Origin: Bacillota bacterium
Lineage (GTDB): Bacteria > Bacillota > Syntrophomonadia > Syntrophomonadales > Syntrophomonadaceae
Assembly: GCA_029550685.1 (NCBI GenBank)
Contig: JAKPGY010000055.1
Span: 1-54,650, forward strand
Direction: 5' to 3'
Length of the DNA stretch: 54,650 nt
Position numbers and translations under genes: made by a program. Below, in pieces: positions 31,603 to 41,005 of the stretch. How positions within the stretch are numbered: the stretch's first letter is position 1; every line of letters starts with the position of its first letter. Below the pieces are notes generated by a model. It searched no databases and was not told where the DNA came from. It worked only from the letters and a program-made list of their open reading frames with translations.

Positions 31603-32562
31603 CTATTTATACAGCTGGGTTACCTGGGCTTTGGGGAAGTAGTGTTCCAGTATCTCCCCGGCTTTTTTTCCCTCTTTGGCCATGGCCATTGCTCCCCATT
31701 GTTCCATACCTACACCGTGTCCCCAGCCGCTGCCTTTAAACACCACATAATTGTCCTTTACCGATATGTCACTGATAGCAGTGGAATAAAGACGGTCAAA
31801 GCCAATTTCCTGGCGCAGATCTACGGCTGGTATGGAAGCTTGCCCAGCGGTTATCACTGTAGCCCGGCCGGAGGGGCCCCGCTTGCTGACCCGTATGTCA
31901 CTTAAGTCGCCAGCTTTATCTCCCAAAATGGTTTTTACTTCTGAAACAGGTACCTTTACCGTCCAATTCTTATATTTGGTGGGGGCCAGCTTAATACCGC
32001 TGGTTTCTACCGGTACTATATAAGGAGCTTTATCCGCCAGCTTGGGAAACCCTTCCGCCATGGAAGCCGTCTTGCCATTGGATACCGAATGAAACATGGC
32101 ATACACAAACTTGCCGTCGATGGTTAATACCTGGCCGCGAGTTGCCTCCACTGCTTTAGAGATCTTATCAGTGATTAAGTCCTCGTTGTATGCTTGAAAT
32201 TCAGTATGATCATCACTGGCATCGGTACCATGCTTGTCACGGGTTCCATTTTCGTATTCTATTAAACATAAGGTCCCCGTGCGGGCGATTATAGCCTGAG
32301 CTTTCAAAGCCTCCATCGGAAATTTCGGACCAATCTCGGCAGCCACTACACCTTTAAGGTATTCTTCCAGCTTCACTTCTTCTTTAGATTTTGTGTCCTT
32401 GCGGTAAAGGCTGATGGTAGGTTCTTGGTCGTATTTGGCCACCTCCGGAGACATTTTCCGGGGGTCGGGTTTTTGTGCTGTTGGCTGGCAGCCTATTATT
32501 ATACCAGCAATACATACCAGTACTGCTGCCAGGAGCAGCCCTTGGCTTCTTCTAATATTCAA
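31603..32562 (-). CDS. SpoIID/LytB-domain lipoprotein
   Basis: 319 residues. N-terminal lipoprotein signal (MNIRRSQGLLLAAVLVCIAG, lipobox IIGC). The SpoIID domain shows LEEYLKGVVAAEIGPKFPMEALKAQA early and the C-terminal GSGWGHGVGMEQWGAMAMA. SpoIID is a lytic transglycosylase acting on peptidoglycan stripped of stem peptides during engulfment. This protein is lipid-anchored and not next to the usual spoIID partners, so it may be a paralogue acting elsewhere in cell-wall turnover. TTG start with AAGGAGGG six to seven bases upstream. Confidence 0.88.
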   Translation of the reverse strand: MNIRRSQGLLLAAVLVCIAGIIIGCQPTAQKPDPRKMSPEVAKYDQEPTISLYRKDTKSKEEVKLEEYLKGVVAAEIGPKFPMEALKAQAIIARTGTLCLIEYENGTRDKHGTDASDDHTEFQAYNEDLITDKISKAVEATRGQVLTIDGKFVYAMFHSVSNGKTASMAEGFPKLADKAPYIVPVETSGIKLAPTKYKNWTVKVPVSEVKTILGDKAGDLSDIRVSKRGPSGRATVITAGQASIPAVDLRQEIGFDRLYSTAISDISVKDNYVVFKGSGWGHGVGMEQWGAMAMAKEGKKAGEILEHYFPKAQVTQLYK

Positions 32563-32703
32563 ATTGATCCCTCCTTTATTTTTCTATAGTGTTTCCGGAT
32601 GATCTGCGGTTATGAACATTAACTGCAAACGTATTATGGTTTGGTTAAGAAGAGAGGGTAATATATAATTTAACCGGTAAACCAATTGAGGGAGATGAAC
32701 CGG

Positions 32704-33162
32704 GTGCATATTGTACTGGTAGAACCTGAAATACCGCAGAATACTGGAAATATCGCCCGTACCTGCGCTTTGACCCGCAGCGTACTGCATCTTATTAAAC
32801 CGCTGGGCTTTTCAGTAGAGGACCGCTATTTGAAAAGGGCTGGACTTGATTACTGGGACAAAGTAGAGGTGCATCTATGGGACAGCCTGGATGATTTGTG
32901 GCAGGCTTTCCCCCAGCATAGAAAATGGCTGGCCACTACTCGCACGGAGCGTGGTTATCAGGAGATAAAATATGAATGGAATGATATGCTTATCTTTGGA
33001 GCAGAAAGCCGGGGATTACCGGCGTCAGTCATAAACTCCTATCCGGATCAGCTCATTAGAATTCCTATGCTGGATATAGGTCGTTCTCTGAACTTGAGTA
33101 ACTCAGTGGCCATTATTCTATATGAAGCCTTGCGTCAGCTGAACTTTCCCGGGTTAAAATAA
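32704..33162 (+). CDS. trmL: tRNA (cytidine(34)-2'-O)-methyltransferase TrmL
   Basis: 152 residues, the minimal SPOUT methyltransferase length. Opens HIVLVEPEIPQNTGNIARTC, the TrmL/CspR signature, with LIFGAESRGLP and the knot region IPMLDIGRSLNLSNSVAII near the end. It methylates the wobble 2'-OH of tRNA-Leu species using SAM. GTG 32704 was chosen because AGGGAG is nine bases upstream and the conserved start follows at once; the ATG at 32695 is too close to the ribosome site. Single gene, divergent from the SpoIID-like gene. Confidence 0.92.
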   Translation: MHIVLVEPEIPQNTGNIARTCALTRSVLHLIKPLGFSVEDRYLKRAGLDYWDKVEVHLWDSLDDLWQAFPQHRKWLATTRTERGYQEIKYEWNDMLIFGAESRGLPASVINSYPDQLIRIPMLDIGRSLNLSNSVAIILYEALRQLNFPGLK

Positions 33163-33198
33163 GCTGCCCGCCGGACAGTTAAGTAACTGTAGAAAATT

Positions 33199-33227
33199 TT
33201 GGCATAAGTTATTTTAATGGCTATAAT
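33199..33227 (+). promoter_or_regulatory. SigmaA-type promoter upstream of the REC-GGDEF gene
   Basis: -35 TTGGCA (33199-33204), a 17-base spacer and a perfect -10 TATAAT (33222-33227). A second, extended -10 (TGGTATAAT, 33266-33274) lies downstream. The transcript would have a leader of more than 90 bases before the GTG at 33372. I saw no c-di-GMP riboswitch pattern in it. Confidence 0.55.
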
Positions 33228-33371
33228 AATAGTGTGCAATGGAGTGCAATGCTGGCGGTAATTAGTGGTATAATTATCCTGATAGGATAGGACTATTCGC
33301 CTATTTTCCAAAGGTTACAGTTCCCGTCTGCAAAGCAACGATTTCATTTTTATAGCGGAAGAGGTGGAAAT

Positions 33372-34271
33372 GTGCAGGTTTTAATTGCTGACGATGATGC
33401 CTTATCCCGGCGTGTTTTGCATGATGTCCTGGTAGACTGGGGATATCAGGTGATCGCTGCCAAGAACGGAAATGAGGCCTGGAATATTATGCAGCAGGAT
33501 CACCCACCAAATTTGGTTATCTTGGACTGGATGATGCCGGGATTAGATGGCGTTGAAATCTGTGCCATGGTGCGCCAGCAAGTTAAACCTCGCTACACCT
33601 ATATTATTTTGCTTACTTCCCGTAACCGGCCAGAAGATATTGTCCAAGGCCTGGAAGCGGGAGCTGATGACTATATTGTTAAGCCCTTTAACCCCGACGA
33701 ATTAAAATATCGCTTGAAAATCGGCGAGCGTATTATTGATCTGGAAGAACGTATTCTAGGATTAGCCCGCATTGATTATTTAACCGGACTGCTGAATCGC
33801 CGGGCTTTTATGGAAAAGCTGGAAATAGAGATAAACCGTTCCCTACGGGAAGGCACTGGCTTGGGTATTATCATTGCCGATATTGATTATTTTAAGACCA
33901 TTAATGACAGCTACGGTCATCTAGCCGGTGACCGGGTTTTACAGAACGTAGCCCGCTGCCTGCAAAAGTCTTGCCGCCGGTATGATTTTGCTGGTCGTTA
34001 TGGTGGTGAAGAGTTTATACTGGGATTCCCAGGGGTGGGGAAAAACCGCATACAGAGCATAGCTGACCGAGTTTGTATGGATATCAGCCAGTGTTATACG
34101 GAACTTCCCCAGCATGGGCAGCTGATTTCTGTTACCGCCAGTCTGGGAGTAGCGTGCCTAGAGGATTATCCAAGCGGTAATCCCGACCACTTAATATCGG
34201 CAGCCGATGATGCCCTATATGTGGCTAAGAAAAAAGGCCGTAATCAGGTGGTTATCGCCAAGCCTGAGTGA
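33372..34271 (+). CDS. Response regulator with GGDEF domain (diguanylate cyclase)
   Basis: 299 residues. Residues 1-~120 are a receiver domain: acidic pocket ADDDA, phospho-acceptor Asp52 (LDWMMPG), conserved Thr/Ser (LTSR) and Lys (VKPFNPDE). Residues ~135-297 are a GGDEF domain with GGEEF at 211-215, the active-site form, plus LTGLLNRRAF and DIDYFKTINDSYGH. It should make cyclic di-GMP from GTP when phosphorylated (WspR/PleD type). GTG start with GAGGTGG upstream. No sensor kinase is adjacent, so the phosphate donor is unknown. Ends in a bidirectional terminator. Confidence 0.92.
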   Translation: MQVLIADDDALSRRVLHDVLVDWGYQVIAAKNGNEAWNIMQQDHPPNLVILDWMMPGLDGVEICAMVRQQVKPRYTYIILLTSRNRPEDIVQGLEAGADDYIVKPFNPDELKYRLKIGERIIDLEERILGLARIDYLTGLLNRRAFMEKLEIEINRSLREGTGLGIIIADIDYFKTINDSYGHLAGDRVLQNVARCLQKSCRRYDFAGRYGGEEFILGFPGVGKNRIQSIADRVCMDISQCYTELPQHGQLISVTASLGVACLEDYPSGNPDHLISAADDALYVAKKKGRNQVVIAKPE

Positions 34272-34291
34272 GATTAACACCGGTTAACATA

Positions 34292-34320
34292 AAAAACCCG
34301 TAAAAATACGGGTTTTTAAT
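34292..34320 (+). terminator. Bidirectional rho-independent terminator
   Basis: AAAAACCCGTA (34292-34302) pairs with TACGGGTTTTT (34307-34317) over a 4-base loop, with T-rich tails on both strands. It serves the REC-GGDEF gene on the plus strand and the small ferredoxin on the minus strand. Confidence 0.85.
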
Positions 34321-34381
34321 TTTATTTATAAGCCCTTAATCGGATAAATGGCTTAAAACACAGGCTATAGATAGTCTGGAT

Positions 34382-34576
<195 letters not shown>

Positions 34577-34747
34577 CTAGTCAATAATTGCATTATAAAG
34601 AACCACTTTTTCTTTGTCAATTTATTAAAAGCAGGGGGCGATACCCATATTGCCCCGCTAATACCGGTGAAAGACTGGCCGGTAATTAACGTATAGAATC
34701 ATGAATTGGCAAGCCATATCTTGTGGACTATGATTGTATAACCATTT

Positions 34748-34756
34748 TGATATAAT
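34748..34756 (+). promoter_or_regulatory. Extended -10 promoter of thiN
   Basis: TGATATAAT, that is TGn followed by a perfect TATAAT (34751-34756), lies about 37 bases before the thiN start. No clear -35 is seen at the right distance, as is common for extended -10 promoters. Confidence 0.5.
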
Positions 34757-34793
34757 ATGAACTATCGGGAATCATCGTAAAGAAGGTATGATC

Positions 34794-35441
34794 ATGCAGT
34801 GTACCATTTTGACTAATGGTGAATATGCCGCTCTATTCCGTTATCGATCGATTATAGATAACAGTGAGTCAATCATTTGTGCCGATGGCGGGGCCAACTA
34901 TGCTTACCAGCTGGAAATCGTTCCGAACTGTATCATAGGCGATATGGATTCTATTTATCCCAAAGTATTGGAGCACTATACCCGGCTGGAAGTGCCAATT
35001 TTGAAGTATCCTAAACGCAAGGATTTTACCGACACCCAGCTGGCTTTAGGCGCTGCTGATGAGAAGGGTGCCGATAGCATCACCTTGATAGGAAGTTTGG
35101 GTGGCCGTTTGGATCATACTCTGTCCAACTTGTACTGCTGCATGGATATGGTGCAAAAGGGCTATAGTATAATGCATTATCATCCGGATTACCAGGTGTA
35201 TATAGTTAATCGCTGTTTGGAACTAGCGGGAACAGCAGGGGATATAGTATCGGTCCTGGCTTTGACTGACATCGCTCAGGGAGTGACCGAAATTGGTTTT
35301 GAATACCCTTTGCAGGAAGTAGTCTTAGAAAGCCGAAACCCTTACGCCGTTTCCAATATCATGACTGACTCAACTGCGGTTATTCAGGTACAGGAAGGTA
35401 TGCTGGCGGTTTTTCATTACCCCCAGTTTCCTGATAGGTAA
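34794..35441 (+). CDS. thiN: Thiamine pyrophosphokinase
   Basis: 215 residues. Transfers pyrophosphate from ATP to thiamine to give thiamine diphosphate. The family's motifs are CADGGANYA, IIGDMDSI, YPKRKDFTDTQLAL and GSLGGRLDHTLSNL, with the aspartates that bind Mg-ATP. ATG 34794 was chosen because AGAAGG is seven bases upstream; the ATG two codons earlier abuts the ribosome site. No TPP riboswitch was seen upstream. Stands just before cdaA with a 57-base gap. Confidence 0.93.
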   Translation: MQCTILTNGEYAALFRYRSIIDNSESIICADGGANYAYQLEIVPNCIIGDMDSIYPKVLEHYTRLEVPILKYPKRKDFTDTQLALGAADEKGADSITLIGSLGGRLDHTLSNLYCCMDMVQKGYSIMHYHPDYQVYIVNRCLELAGTAGDIVSVLALTDIAQGVTEIGFEYPLQEVVLESRNPYAVSNIMTDSTAVIQVQEGMLAVFHYPQFPDR

Positions 35442-35498
35442 CCACCAGGGATAATCAGCATACTAACAACAGGAATTGATGTTAAAGGGAGAATCAAT

Positions 35499-36374
35499 GT
35501 GGATTTTAGTTTCCTGTCCGGTATATTTGCCAGCCCCTGGGACATTCTGCGTAATATTATCGACATTGCCATTATCGCCTACGTGTTTTACCGTTTGTTA
35601 GGTGTTATCAAAGGCTCACGAGCGGAACAACTTCTTAAAGGGCTGGTAATTCTCCTGGTTTTTTCAGCGGTTTCCAGTATATTACGGCTGGAAATGGTTA
35701 ATTGGCTGCTGGAAAAAACCTGGATTATCTTTGCCATTACTTTGCCCATTGTCTTTCAGCCGGAGCTGCGCCGCCTATTAGAACAGATAGGACAGGGCAA
35801 CTTTTTTACTTCTTCCAGCCGGCGGGGTTCTCTTTCTAGTGACATGGAGTTAGTAATCCGTGAAATATGTGATGCGGCAGCGGTTCTTTCCCGCAACCGG
35901 GTAGGAGCTTTAATAATCCTAACCCGGCAGAATGATATAGAGGAATACCTGGACAGCGGTGTTAAGCTGGATGCCAAGGTATCATCCCGGTTATTAATCA
36001 ATATTTTTGTACCCAACACTCCCCTTCATGATGGCGCAGTGCTGATCAGCCAGGGGCGTATAGATCGAGCTGCTGTTTTCCTGCCCTTAAGTGGTAATCC
36101 CCTGTTGGACAAGGAATTAGGAACACGCCACCGTGCGGGTATTGGTATTAGTGAAGTTTCGGATGCTATTGCGGTTATTGTGTCGGAAGAAACCGGAGCC
36201 ATTTCCACGGCAGCGGCCGGTAAATTGAGCAGGTACTTGGACGCCTCTGCCTTAAAGGAATGGTTAAATAGAGAAATGATATACAAGAACCGGGAATCCG
36301 GCAGTGGCTTTTCCCCAAGGAGGTGGAGCGAAGATGGCAACGCCGCCAGCGAAGCCCAGGAACACCGGCCTTAA
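35499..36374 (+). CDS. cdaA: Diadenylate cyclase CdaA
   Basis: 291 residues. Three N-terminal membrane helices (within residues ~10-85) precede a DAC domain. The catalytic motifs are DGA at 178-180 (PLHDGAVLI) and RHR at 210-212 (TRHRAGIG). It condenses two ATP into cyclic di-AMP at the membrane, controlling potassium/osmolyte transport and wall homeostasis. GTG start with GGGAGA upstream. It overlaps cdaR by 41 bases and heads the conserved cdaA-cdaR-glmM neighbourhood of Firmicutes, here with a FAD protein between cdaR and glmM. Confidence 0.95.
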   Translation: MDFSFLSGIFASPWDILRNIIDIAIIAYVFYRLLGVIKGSRAEQLLKGLVILLVFSAVSSILRLEMVNWLLEKTWIIFAITLPIVFQPELRRLLEQIGQGNFFTSSSRRGSLSSDMELVIREICDAAAVLSRNRVGALIILTRQNDIEEYLDSGVKLDAKVSSRLLINIFVPNTPLHDGAVLISQGRIDRAAVFLPLSGNPLLDKELGTRHRAGIGISEVSDAIAVIVSEETGAISTAAAGKLSRYLDASALKEWLNREMIYKNRESGSGFSPRRWSEDGNAASEAQEHRP

Positions 36375-37269
36375 GATAATATCCGTAGTCTTAGCCATCC
36401 TGCTTTGGCTCTATGTTATGAACCAGGGTCAACTTTCCGCCCGGCAGAGTGTGCTGGATGTAGACCTGGATTACATACACTTGGCTGAAGGCCTGACTGT
36501 AGACGGTCCCGCTCAGGTTTCGGTGCGTTTATGGGGTGTATTTCAGGAACCGGAAAAGGTAAAGGCTTATGTGGATATGGCCGGTCTGGGAGAAGGTACT
36601 CATAATGTACCGGTTCACGTGGAGCCGGTAAGTGGTTCTCTGTTTACCAGGGTGGAACCGGACCGGATAGATGTAGTGGTGCGCAAAACCTATCAGCACG
36701 TAGTGGGTATCGTTCACCAGGTAGTCCAGAATCCTCCTGCCGGCTACGAAGTGCTGGACATCCTGGTATCACCGGATAAATGCCTGGTAAAGGGTGATGA
36801 TGAAGCGGTAAGCCGGGTTAGTACTGTAGTCTGCCAGGTTAATCTGGCCCAGGCTTCCAATCTGGCTATTTTTAATGCACCATTAATAGCTAAGGATGTA
36901 AACGGCAATCAGATTACAGAGGGAATACGTCTGGTACCTGATCATGCACAGGTGGTAGCTGTAATTCAAGAAAAAATGGAAACCAAGACCGTTCCCCTTC
37001 AGCCTAATTTGACTGGACAGCTGCCCGAAGGCCTGCAGGTGGGTACAGTTTCCCTGGAACCGGAGACCATAACCATAGTGGGGAACCCGGTTCAGATACA
37101 ACCGATTACCCAGATTCAGACCGATCCGGTTGACCTCCAGGATCGGCGGGAGTCATTTACTGAGACGGTGACCATAACCTTACCGGAGGGATTACGGGGC
37201 TATCCCGAACAGGTAAAAGTATCCGTGGAAATACTAGGTCAAACTCCAGATCAGGAGGAATCGATATGA
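36334..37269 (+). CDS. cdaR: CdaA regulatory protein CdaR (YbbR-domain)
   Basis: 311 residues. One N-terminal membrane segment (LKIISVVLAILLWLYVM) followed by three or so YbbR repeats outside the membrane (VSVRLWGV, CLVKGDDEAVSRV, ITIVGNPVQIQP). CdaR binds CdaA and modulates cyclic di-AMP synthesis. ATG 36334 was chosen because AAGGAGG lies ten bases upstream; the longer frame from 36304 has no site. It ends in ATGA overlap with the FAD protein gene. Confidence 0.92.
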   Translation: MATPPAKPRNTGLKIISVVLAILLWLYVMNQGQLSARQSVLDVDLDYIHLAEGLTVDGPAQVSVRLWGVFQEPEKVKAYVDMAGLGEGTHNVPVHVEPVSGSLFTRVEPDRIDVVVRKTYQHVVGIVHQVVQNPPAGYEVLDILVSPDKCLVKGDDEAVSRVSTVVCQVNLAQASNLAIFNAPLIAKDVNGNQITEGIRLVPDHAQVVAVIQEKMETKTVPLQPNLTGQLPEGLQVGTVSLEPETITIVGNPVQIQPITQIQTDPVDLQDRRESFTETVTITLPEGLRGYPEQVKVSVEILGQTPDQEESI

Positions 37270-38942
37270 AGATAAGAGTTCGAGGGCTGCGTCTGCCTCT
37301 CGAACACGGCGAAAATGACCTTGTCAAGGAAGCGGCCCGGCGTATCGGGGTGACAGAAAAAGCTATCCTTACTGTAAGTAAGATAAAACAGGCTGTTGAT
37401 GCCCGCCGTAAACAGGTTTTCCTTACTTATACCATTGAAATTGAGATAGCGGATGATGTGCAATTGGATGCTGGTATTTTCGACAGCACCGATATTACCC
37501 GGGAAACAGATCGAACCAGACCAACCTGGAAGAAGGGAGACCAGGTACTCCCGGTGGCTCCCATAATCGTGGGTTCCGGACCAGCCGGGCTTTTCTGCGG
37601 TTTGTTGCTGGCCAGGCAGGGCTACCGGCCGGTGATCATTGAACAGGGAGCTGATATGGATAGAAGGGTAGCAGCGGTAGAGTCCTTCTGGCAGTATGGG
37701 AAACTAGATCCTATGGCCAATGCCCAGTATGGTGAGGGGGGAGCCGGGACCTTCTCCGATGGTAAGCTGACCACCCGCATTGGTGATGAGCGTGTGGATT
37801 ATGTTATAGAAGCATTTATTGAGCACGGGGCGCCTGAGGAAATCCGGTATTTAAAGAAACCCCATGTGGGCACCGACATTATCAGGCAGGTGGTAAAAAG
37901 CATTCGCCAGGAAATCCTGGATCTGGGCGGGGAGTTTTACTTCCAGGCTTGTTTGACCGATATCAGTATTAACAAAATGTCGCTGCGAAGCATAGTAATA
38001 AATAACCGTGTCGAAATTCCCTGTTCGGTGCTGGTTCTTGCCGTTGGTAACAGTGCACGCAGGGTATACCGCTTGTTAGAGGAGCGGCAAGTACAAATAA
38101 TCCCCAAGGCTTTTGCAGTAGGTCTGCGGGTGGAACATCCCCAGGACTGGGTAGATAAGGTACAGTATGGTGATTATACCGGGCACCCGCGGCTGGGACC
38201 GGCCGATTACCACCTGACCTATCAGGATAAAGCGCTGGGCCGTTCAGTATATACTTTCTGTATGTGCCCGGGAGGCTATGTGGTGGGGGCCGCCTCTGAG
38301 CCGGGGCAGTTGGTCACTAATGGCATGAGCTATTTTGCCCGGGATTCGGGGGTGGCTAACAGTGCATTAGTAGTGACTGTCTTCCCGGGGGACTGGAATA
38401 ATACCCCTCTGGGAGGTATGGAGTTTCAGCAAGACTTAGAGGAAAAAGCTTATTGCCTGGGGGGCAGCAATTACCGGGCTCCTGCCCAGCGACTGACCGA
38501 TTTTTTAGAAAGAAGGTATGCTGATAATCTTGACAATACTCTGGCTACATTCAAGCCGGGAATCACTCCAGCTGACCTTTGGGAAATTTTGCCTCCTCCC
38601 CTGGGGAAGGTTATGGAGAGGGGTCTAAGGTACTGGAATCTTCGTATGAAAGGGTTTATCCATGAACAGGCTATACTTACCGGGGTGGAGACTCGCACCT
38701 CGGCTCCCCTAAGAATTGAAAGGGGGAGTGATTTTTGTTCCGTTAATATTAGAAACCTGTATCCCTGCGGGGAAGGAGCTGGATATGCCGGAGGTATTGT
38801 CAGTTCAGCCGTAGACGGTTTAAAAGTAGCCGAGCAGATTATCACCACCTATCGATGGCCTGAACAACAACCTGCTATTAATGACAGCAGTATAACCAGA
38901 GGTCGTGATTTGCCTAGGGTAGATTTAACCAGGGTTGAATAG
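37266..38942 (+). CDS. FAD-dependent dehydrogenase of COG2509 type
   Basis: 558 residues. After an N-terminal alpha/beta domain (~90 residues, VRGLRLPLEHGENDL) comes a FAD fold IIVGSGPAGLFCGLLLARQG, then YGEGGAGTFSDGKLTTR and the C-terminal LYPCGEGAGYAGGIVSSAVDG, the hallmark of the uncharacterised COG2509 family. Substrate unknown. ATGA overlap with cdaR and a 26-base gap to glmM show it is an integral part of this operon, which may point to a role in amino-sugar or envelope metabolism. Confidence 0.88.
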   Translation: MKIRVRGLRLPLEHGENDLVKEAARRIGVTEKAILTVSKIKQAVDARRKQVFLTYTIEIEIADDVQLDAGIFDSTDITRETDRTRPTWKKGDQVLPVAPIIVGSGPAGLFCGLLLARQGYRPVIIEQGADMDRRVAAVESFWQYGKLDPMANAQYGEGGAGTFSDGKLTTRIGDERVDYVIEAFIEHGAPEEIRYLKKPHVGTDIIRQVVKSIRQEILDLGGEFYFQACLTDISINKMSLRSIVINNRVEIPCSVLVLAVGNSARRVYRLLEERQVQIIPKAFAVGLRVEHPQDWVDKVQYGDYTGHPRLGPADYHLTYQDKALGRSVYTFCMCPGGYVVGAASEPGQLVTNGMSYFARDSGVANSALVVTVFPGDWNNTPLGGMEFQQDLEEKAYCLGGSNYRAPAQRLTDFLERRYADNLDNTLATFKPGITPADLWEILPPPLGKVMERGLRYWNLRMKGFIHEQAILTGVETRTSAPLRIERGSDFCSVNIRNLYPCGEGAGYAGGIVSSAVDGLKVAEQIITTYRWPEQQPAINDSSITRGRDLPRVDLTRVE

Positions 38943-38968
38943 CAGCAGTTATTAAGGAGGATATATCA

Positions 38969-40324
38969 GTGGGAGTTCTATTTGGTACTGATGGAGTTCG
39001 CGGCATTGCTAATGTGGAATTGACACCGGAAAGGGCTTTTGCCCTGGGGAGAGCAGGCAGCTATGTACTGGCCCGCCGCAGTTCAGGAGAGCGACCCCGT
39101 ATACTGGTGGGCAAGGATACGCGGATTTCCGGGGATATGTTAGAAGCAGCCTTAATGGCGGGAATTTGTTCCACTGGCGCCGATGTTTTGACAGTGGGGG
39201 TAATTCCTACTCCGGCGGTGGCTTATCTGACCCAAAAGTACCAGGCTTCCTGCGGGATTGTAATTTCAGCATCCCACAATCCAGTTGAAGATAACGGTAT
39301 TAAATTCTTCGGCCCCGGCGGCTACAAGCTCCCCGATGAAGTGGAAGCCGAGATCGAAGAGCTGGTCCTGGCCGGTGTGGATGGTTTGCCCCGTCCGTCT
39401 GGGAAAGATGTAGGTCAAGTATATGATGTCAAAGAAGCCCTAAACAACTACATCAGCTATCTTACCGGATGCTATACTCTGCCCCAGGACTTAAATGGTC
39501 TTCGGATTGTGATTGACTGTGCCAATGGTGCCTCCTATGAGGCGGGACCGGAACTTTTTACCCGGCTGGGTGCCCGGGTAATTCCTATTAATAATGTTCC
39601 TAACGGGGTTAATATCAATGAACGCTGTGGTTCTACCAACACCGAAAGCTTGCGCCAGGCAGTGATAGAGCAACAAGCTGACCTGGGGATTGCCTATGAT
39701 GGAGATGCGGACCGCTGCATCGTCATTGATGAACAGGGGCAGGAGCTGGACGGTGACCACATTATGGTCATTTGCGCCCTGGATATGCAACGCCGGGGGG
39801 TTTTACAGCCAGCCCGGGTAGTGGCTACCGTAATGAGCAACATAGGATTGGATATCGCCCTGCGCCGGGAGAACGTGGTAGTAGATAGCTGTAAGGTAGG
39901 TGATCGCTATGTGCTGGAGAAGATGCAGGAAACCGGGGCTATAATCGGAGGAGAACAGTCAGGACATATAATATTTCTTCAGCATGCTACCACCGGTGAT
40001 GGACTCCTTACTTCCGTAAAACTGGTGGAAGTAATGAAACGCACCGGTATGAGGTTGTCCCAGCTGGCTCAGGAAATGAAAAAGTATCCCCAGAAGCTGG
40101 TCAACGTACGCTTGGATAACAAGGAAGAAATATTGAATCATCCCTTGGTATTAGCCGCCCTGCAGGAAGCGGAACAGAAGCTGGGTGAGAAAGGAAAGCT
40201 GGTGGTTAGACCCTCCGGCACCGAACCACTGGTGCGCTTAATGGCCCAGGGGCCCCAGGAGCAGATCTTGGAGGAGGTGATTGCGCAGATTCAGGAAGCT
40301 ATACAAACAGCCCAACAAAACTAA
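38969..40324 (+). CDS. glmM: Phosphoglucosamine mutase
   Basis: 451 residues. Converts glucosamine-6-phosphate to glucosamine-1-phosphate for UDP-GlcNAc synthesis. The phosphoserine is Ser102 in SASHNP, the metal loop is DGDADR, the sugar loop GGEQSGH and the phosphate loop RPSGTEPLVR. Begins LFGTDGVRG. GTG start with AGGAGG eight to nine bases upstream. It follows the FAD protein by 26 bases; the glmS ribozyme lies 40 bases after its stop. Confidence 0.96.
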   Translation: MGVLFGTDGVRGIANVELTPERAFALGRAGSYVLARRSSGERPRILVGKDTRISGDMLEAALMAGICSTGADVLTVGVIPTPAVAYLTQKYQASCGIVISASHNPVEDNGIKFFGPGGYKLPDEVEAEIEELVLAGVDGLPRPSGKDVGQVYDVKEALNNYISYLTGCYTLPQDLNGLRIVIDCANGASYEAGPELFTRLGARVIPINNVPNGVNINERCGSTNTESLRQAVIEQQADLGIAYDGDADRCIVIDEQGQELDGDHIMVICALDMQRRGVLQPARVVATVMSNIGLDIALRRENVVVDSCKVGDRYVLEKMQETGAIIGGEQSGHIIFLQHATTGDGLLTSVKLVEVMKRTGMRLSQLAQEMKKYPQKLVNVRLDNKEEILNHPLVLAALQEAEQKLGEKGKLVVRPSGTEPLVRLMAQGPQEQILEEVIAQIQEAIQTAQQN

Positions 40325-40364
40325 GCTTTCAAGGAGGCGGGAGATAAGCAAGTGAGTATAATGA

Positions 40365-40508
40365 AGCGCCAGACCCGTATGAGTTTGTTGTCTGCGGGTG
40401 ACGAGGAGGGGGTTAATCGATATTTCGGCGGGTTCCCCCCGGTGCACCACCATCGTCAGTGCAGCTACAAAACCGGGCAGCAATGGCCGGGACAAAGGGC
40501 TGCATCGT
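40365..40508 (+). ncRNA. glmS: glmS ribozyme (glucosamine-6-phosphate-activated)
   Basis: The conserved glmS ribozyme landmarks occur in order: cleavage site AGCGCC (40365-40370, cut after A40365), the P1 arms ACCCG/CGGGT, GACGAGGAGGGGG, ATCGATATTTCGGCGG, the pairing CCCCCC strand, GTGCAGC, the P4 arms ACCGGGC/GGCCGG, and the 3' ACAAAGGG. Bound GlcN6P triggers self-cleavage and loss of the downstream mRNA. It lies between glmM and glmS as expected, but about 500 bases of repeat DNA separate it from the glmS start. The apparent reading frame across it is a shadow. Confidence 0.92.
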
Positions 40509-40559
40509 GGATTGAAATGTACATTGATGAGAAAATGATTCAATACCCAAAAGAATATT

Positions 40560-40925
40560 ATTTGTCATCGCGAGGAGCGGAGCTACGCAGCCTTGCAAAG
40601 AAGCTTTTCTTACGTGTCATCGCGAGGCACGAAGTGCCGTGGCGATCTCGTCAAGATACCTCCAGGCACCGTTAGAGATTGCTTCGCTGCGCTCGCAATG
40701 ACACAAAAGGAAACTTTTCATTTAACGTGGCCTGTGCCACAGGTAATAATTGCGAGTACTGGAGCGAGCCGGCTAATGCTCCCGCATCCAGCCTAACACC
40801 CTGCCAAGCCATGGTCGGCTTAGATTGGCGTAGAGATTGCTTCGTCGCTGCGCTTCTCGCAATGACAATTAAGGAATTTTATTTTATGCGATGATAGCGA
40901 AGGCCATTTTCACAGCGATGACACT
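40560..40925. repeat. Repeat mosaic (A, B end, A) between the glmS ribozyme and glmS
   Basis: First a family A copy with two cores (TCATCGCGAGGAGCGGAGC at 40565; GTGTCATCGCGAGGCACGAA, GTGCCGTGGCGATCTCG) and an inverted core to 40702. Next a family B right end (GGAGCGAGCCGGCTAATGCT to CCAAGCCATGG, 40760-40813). Last a family A core with tail (AGAGATTGCTTCGTCGCTGC to TTTTCACAGCGATGACAC, to 40922). The last part matches 12096-12200. The segment GTGGCCTGTGCCACAGGT (40728-40745) also matches 11813-11832 inverted. The rest of the gap (40509-40559, 40926-41005) shows no gene. Confidence 0.85.
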
Positions 40926-41005
40926 CTTTGGTATATTCCCTGATCGCAGCTCTATGCCGCAAAGGGTTAATATTTTTCATGAGTTGATAAGGAGCGAATA
41001 AATAT

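Noticed and set aside
33228-33371. c-di-GMP riboswitch before the GGDEF gene
   Set aside because: No conserved GEMM motif sequence could be found in the leader.
40352-40675. 107-codon open frame after glmM
   Set aside because: It lies over the glmS ribozyme and a family A repeat; the ribozyme motifs explain the sequence.
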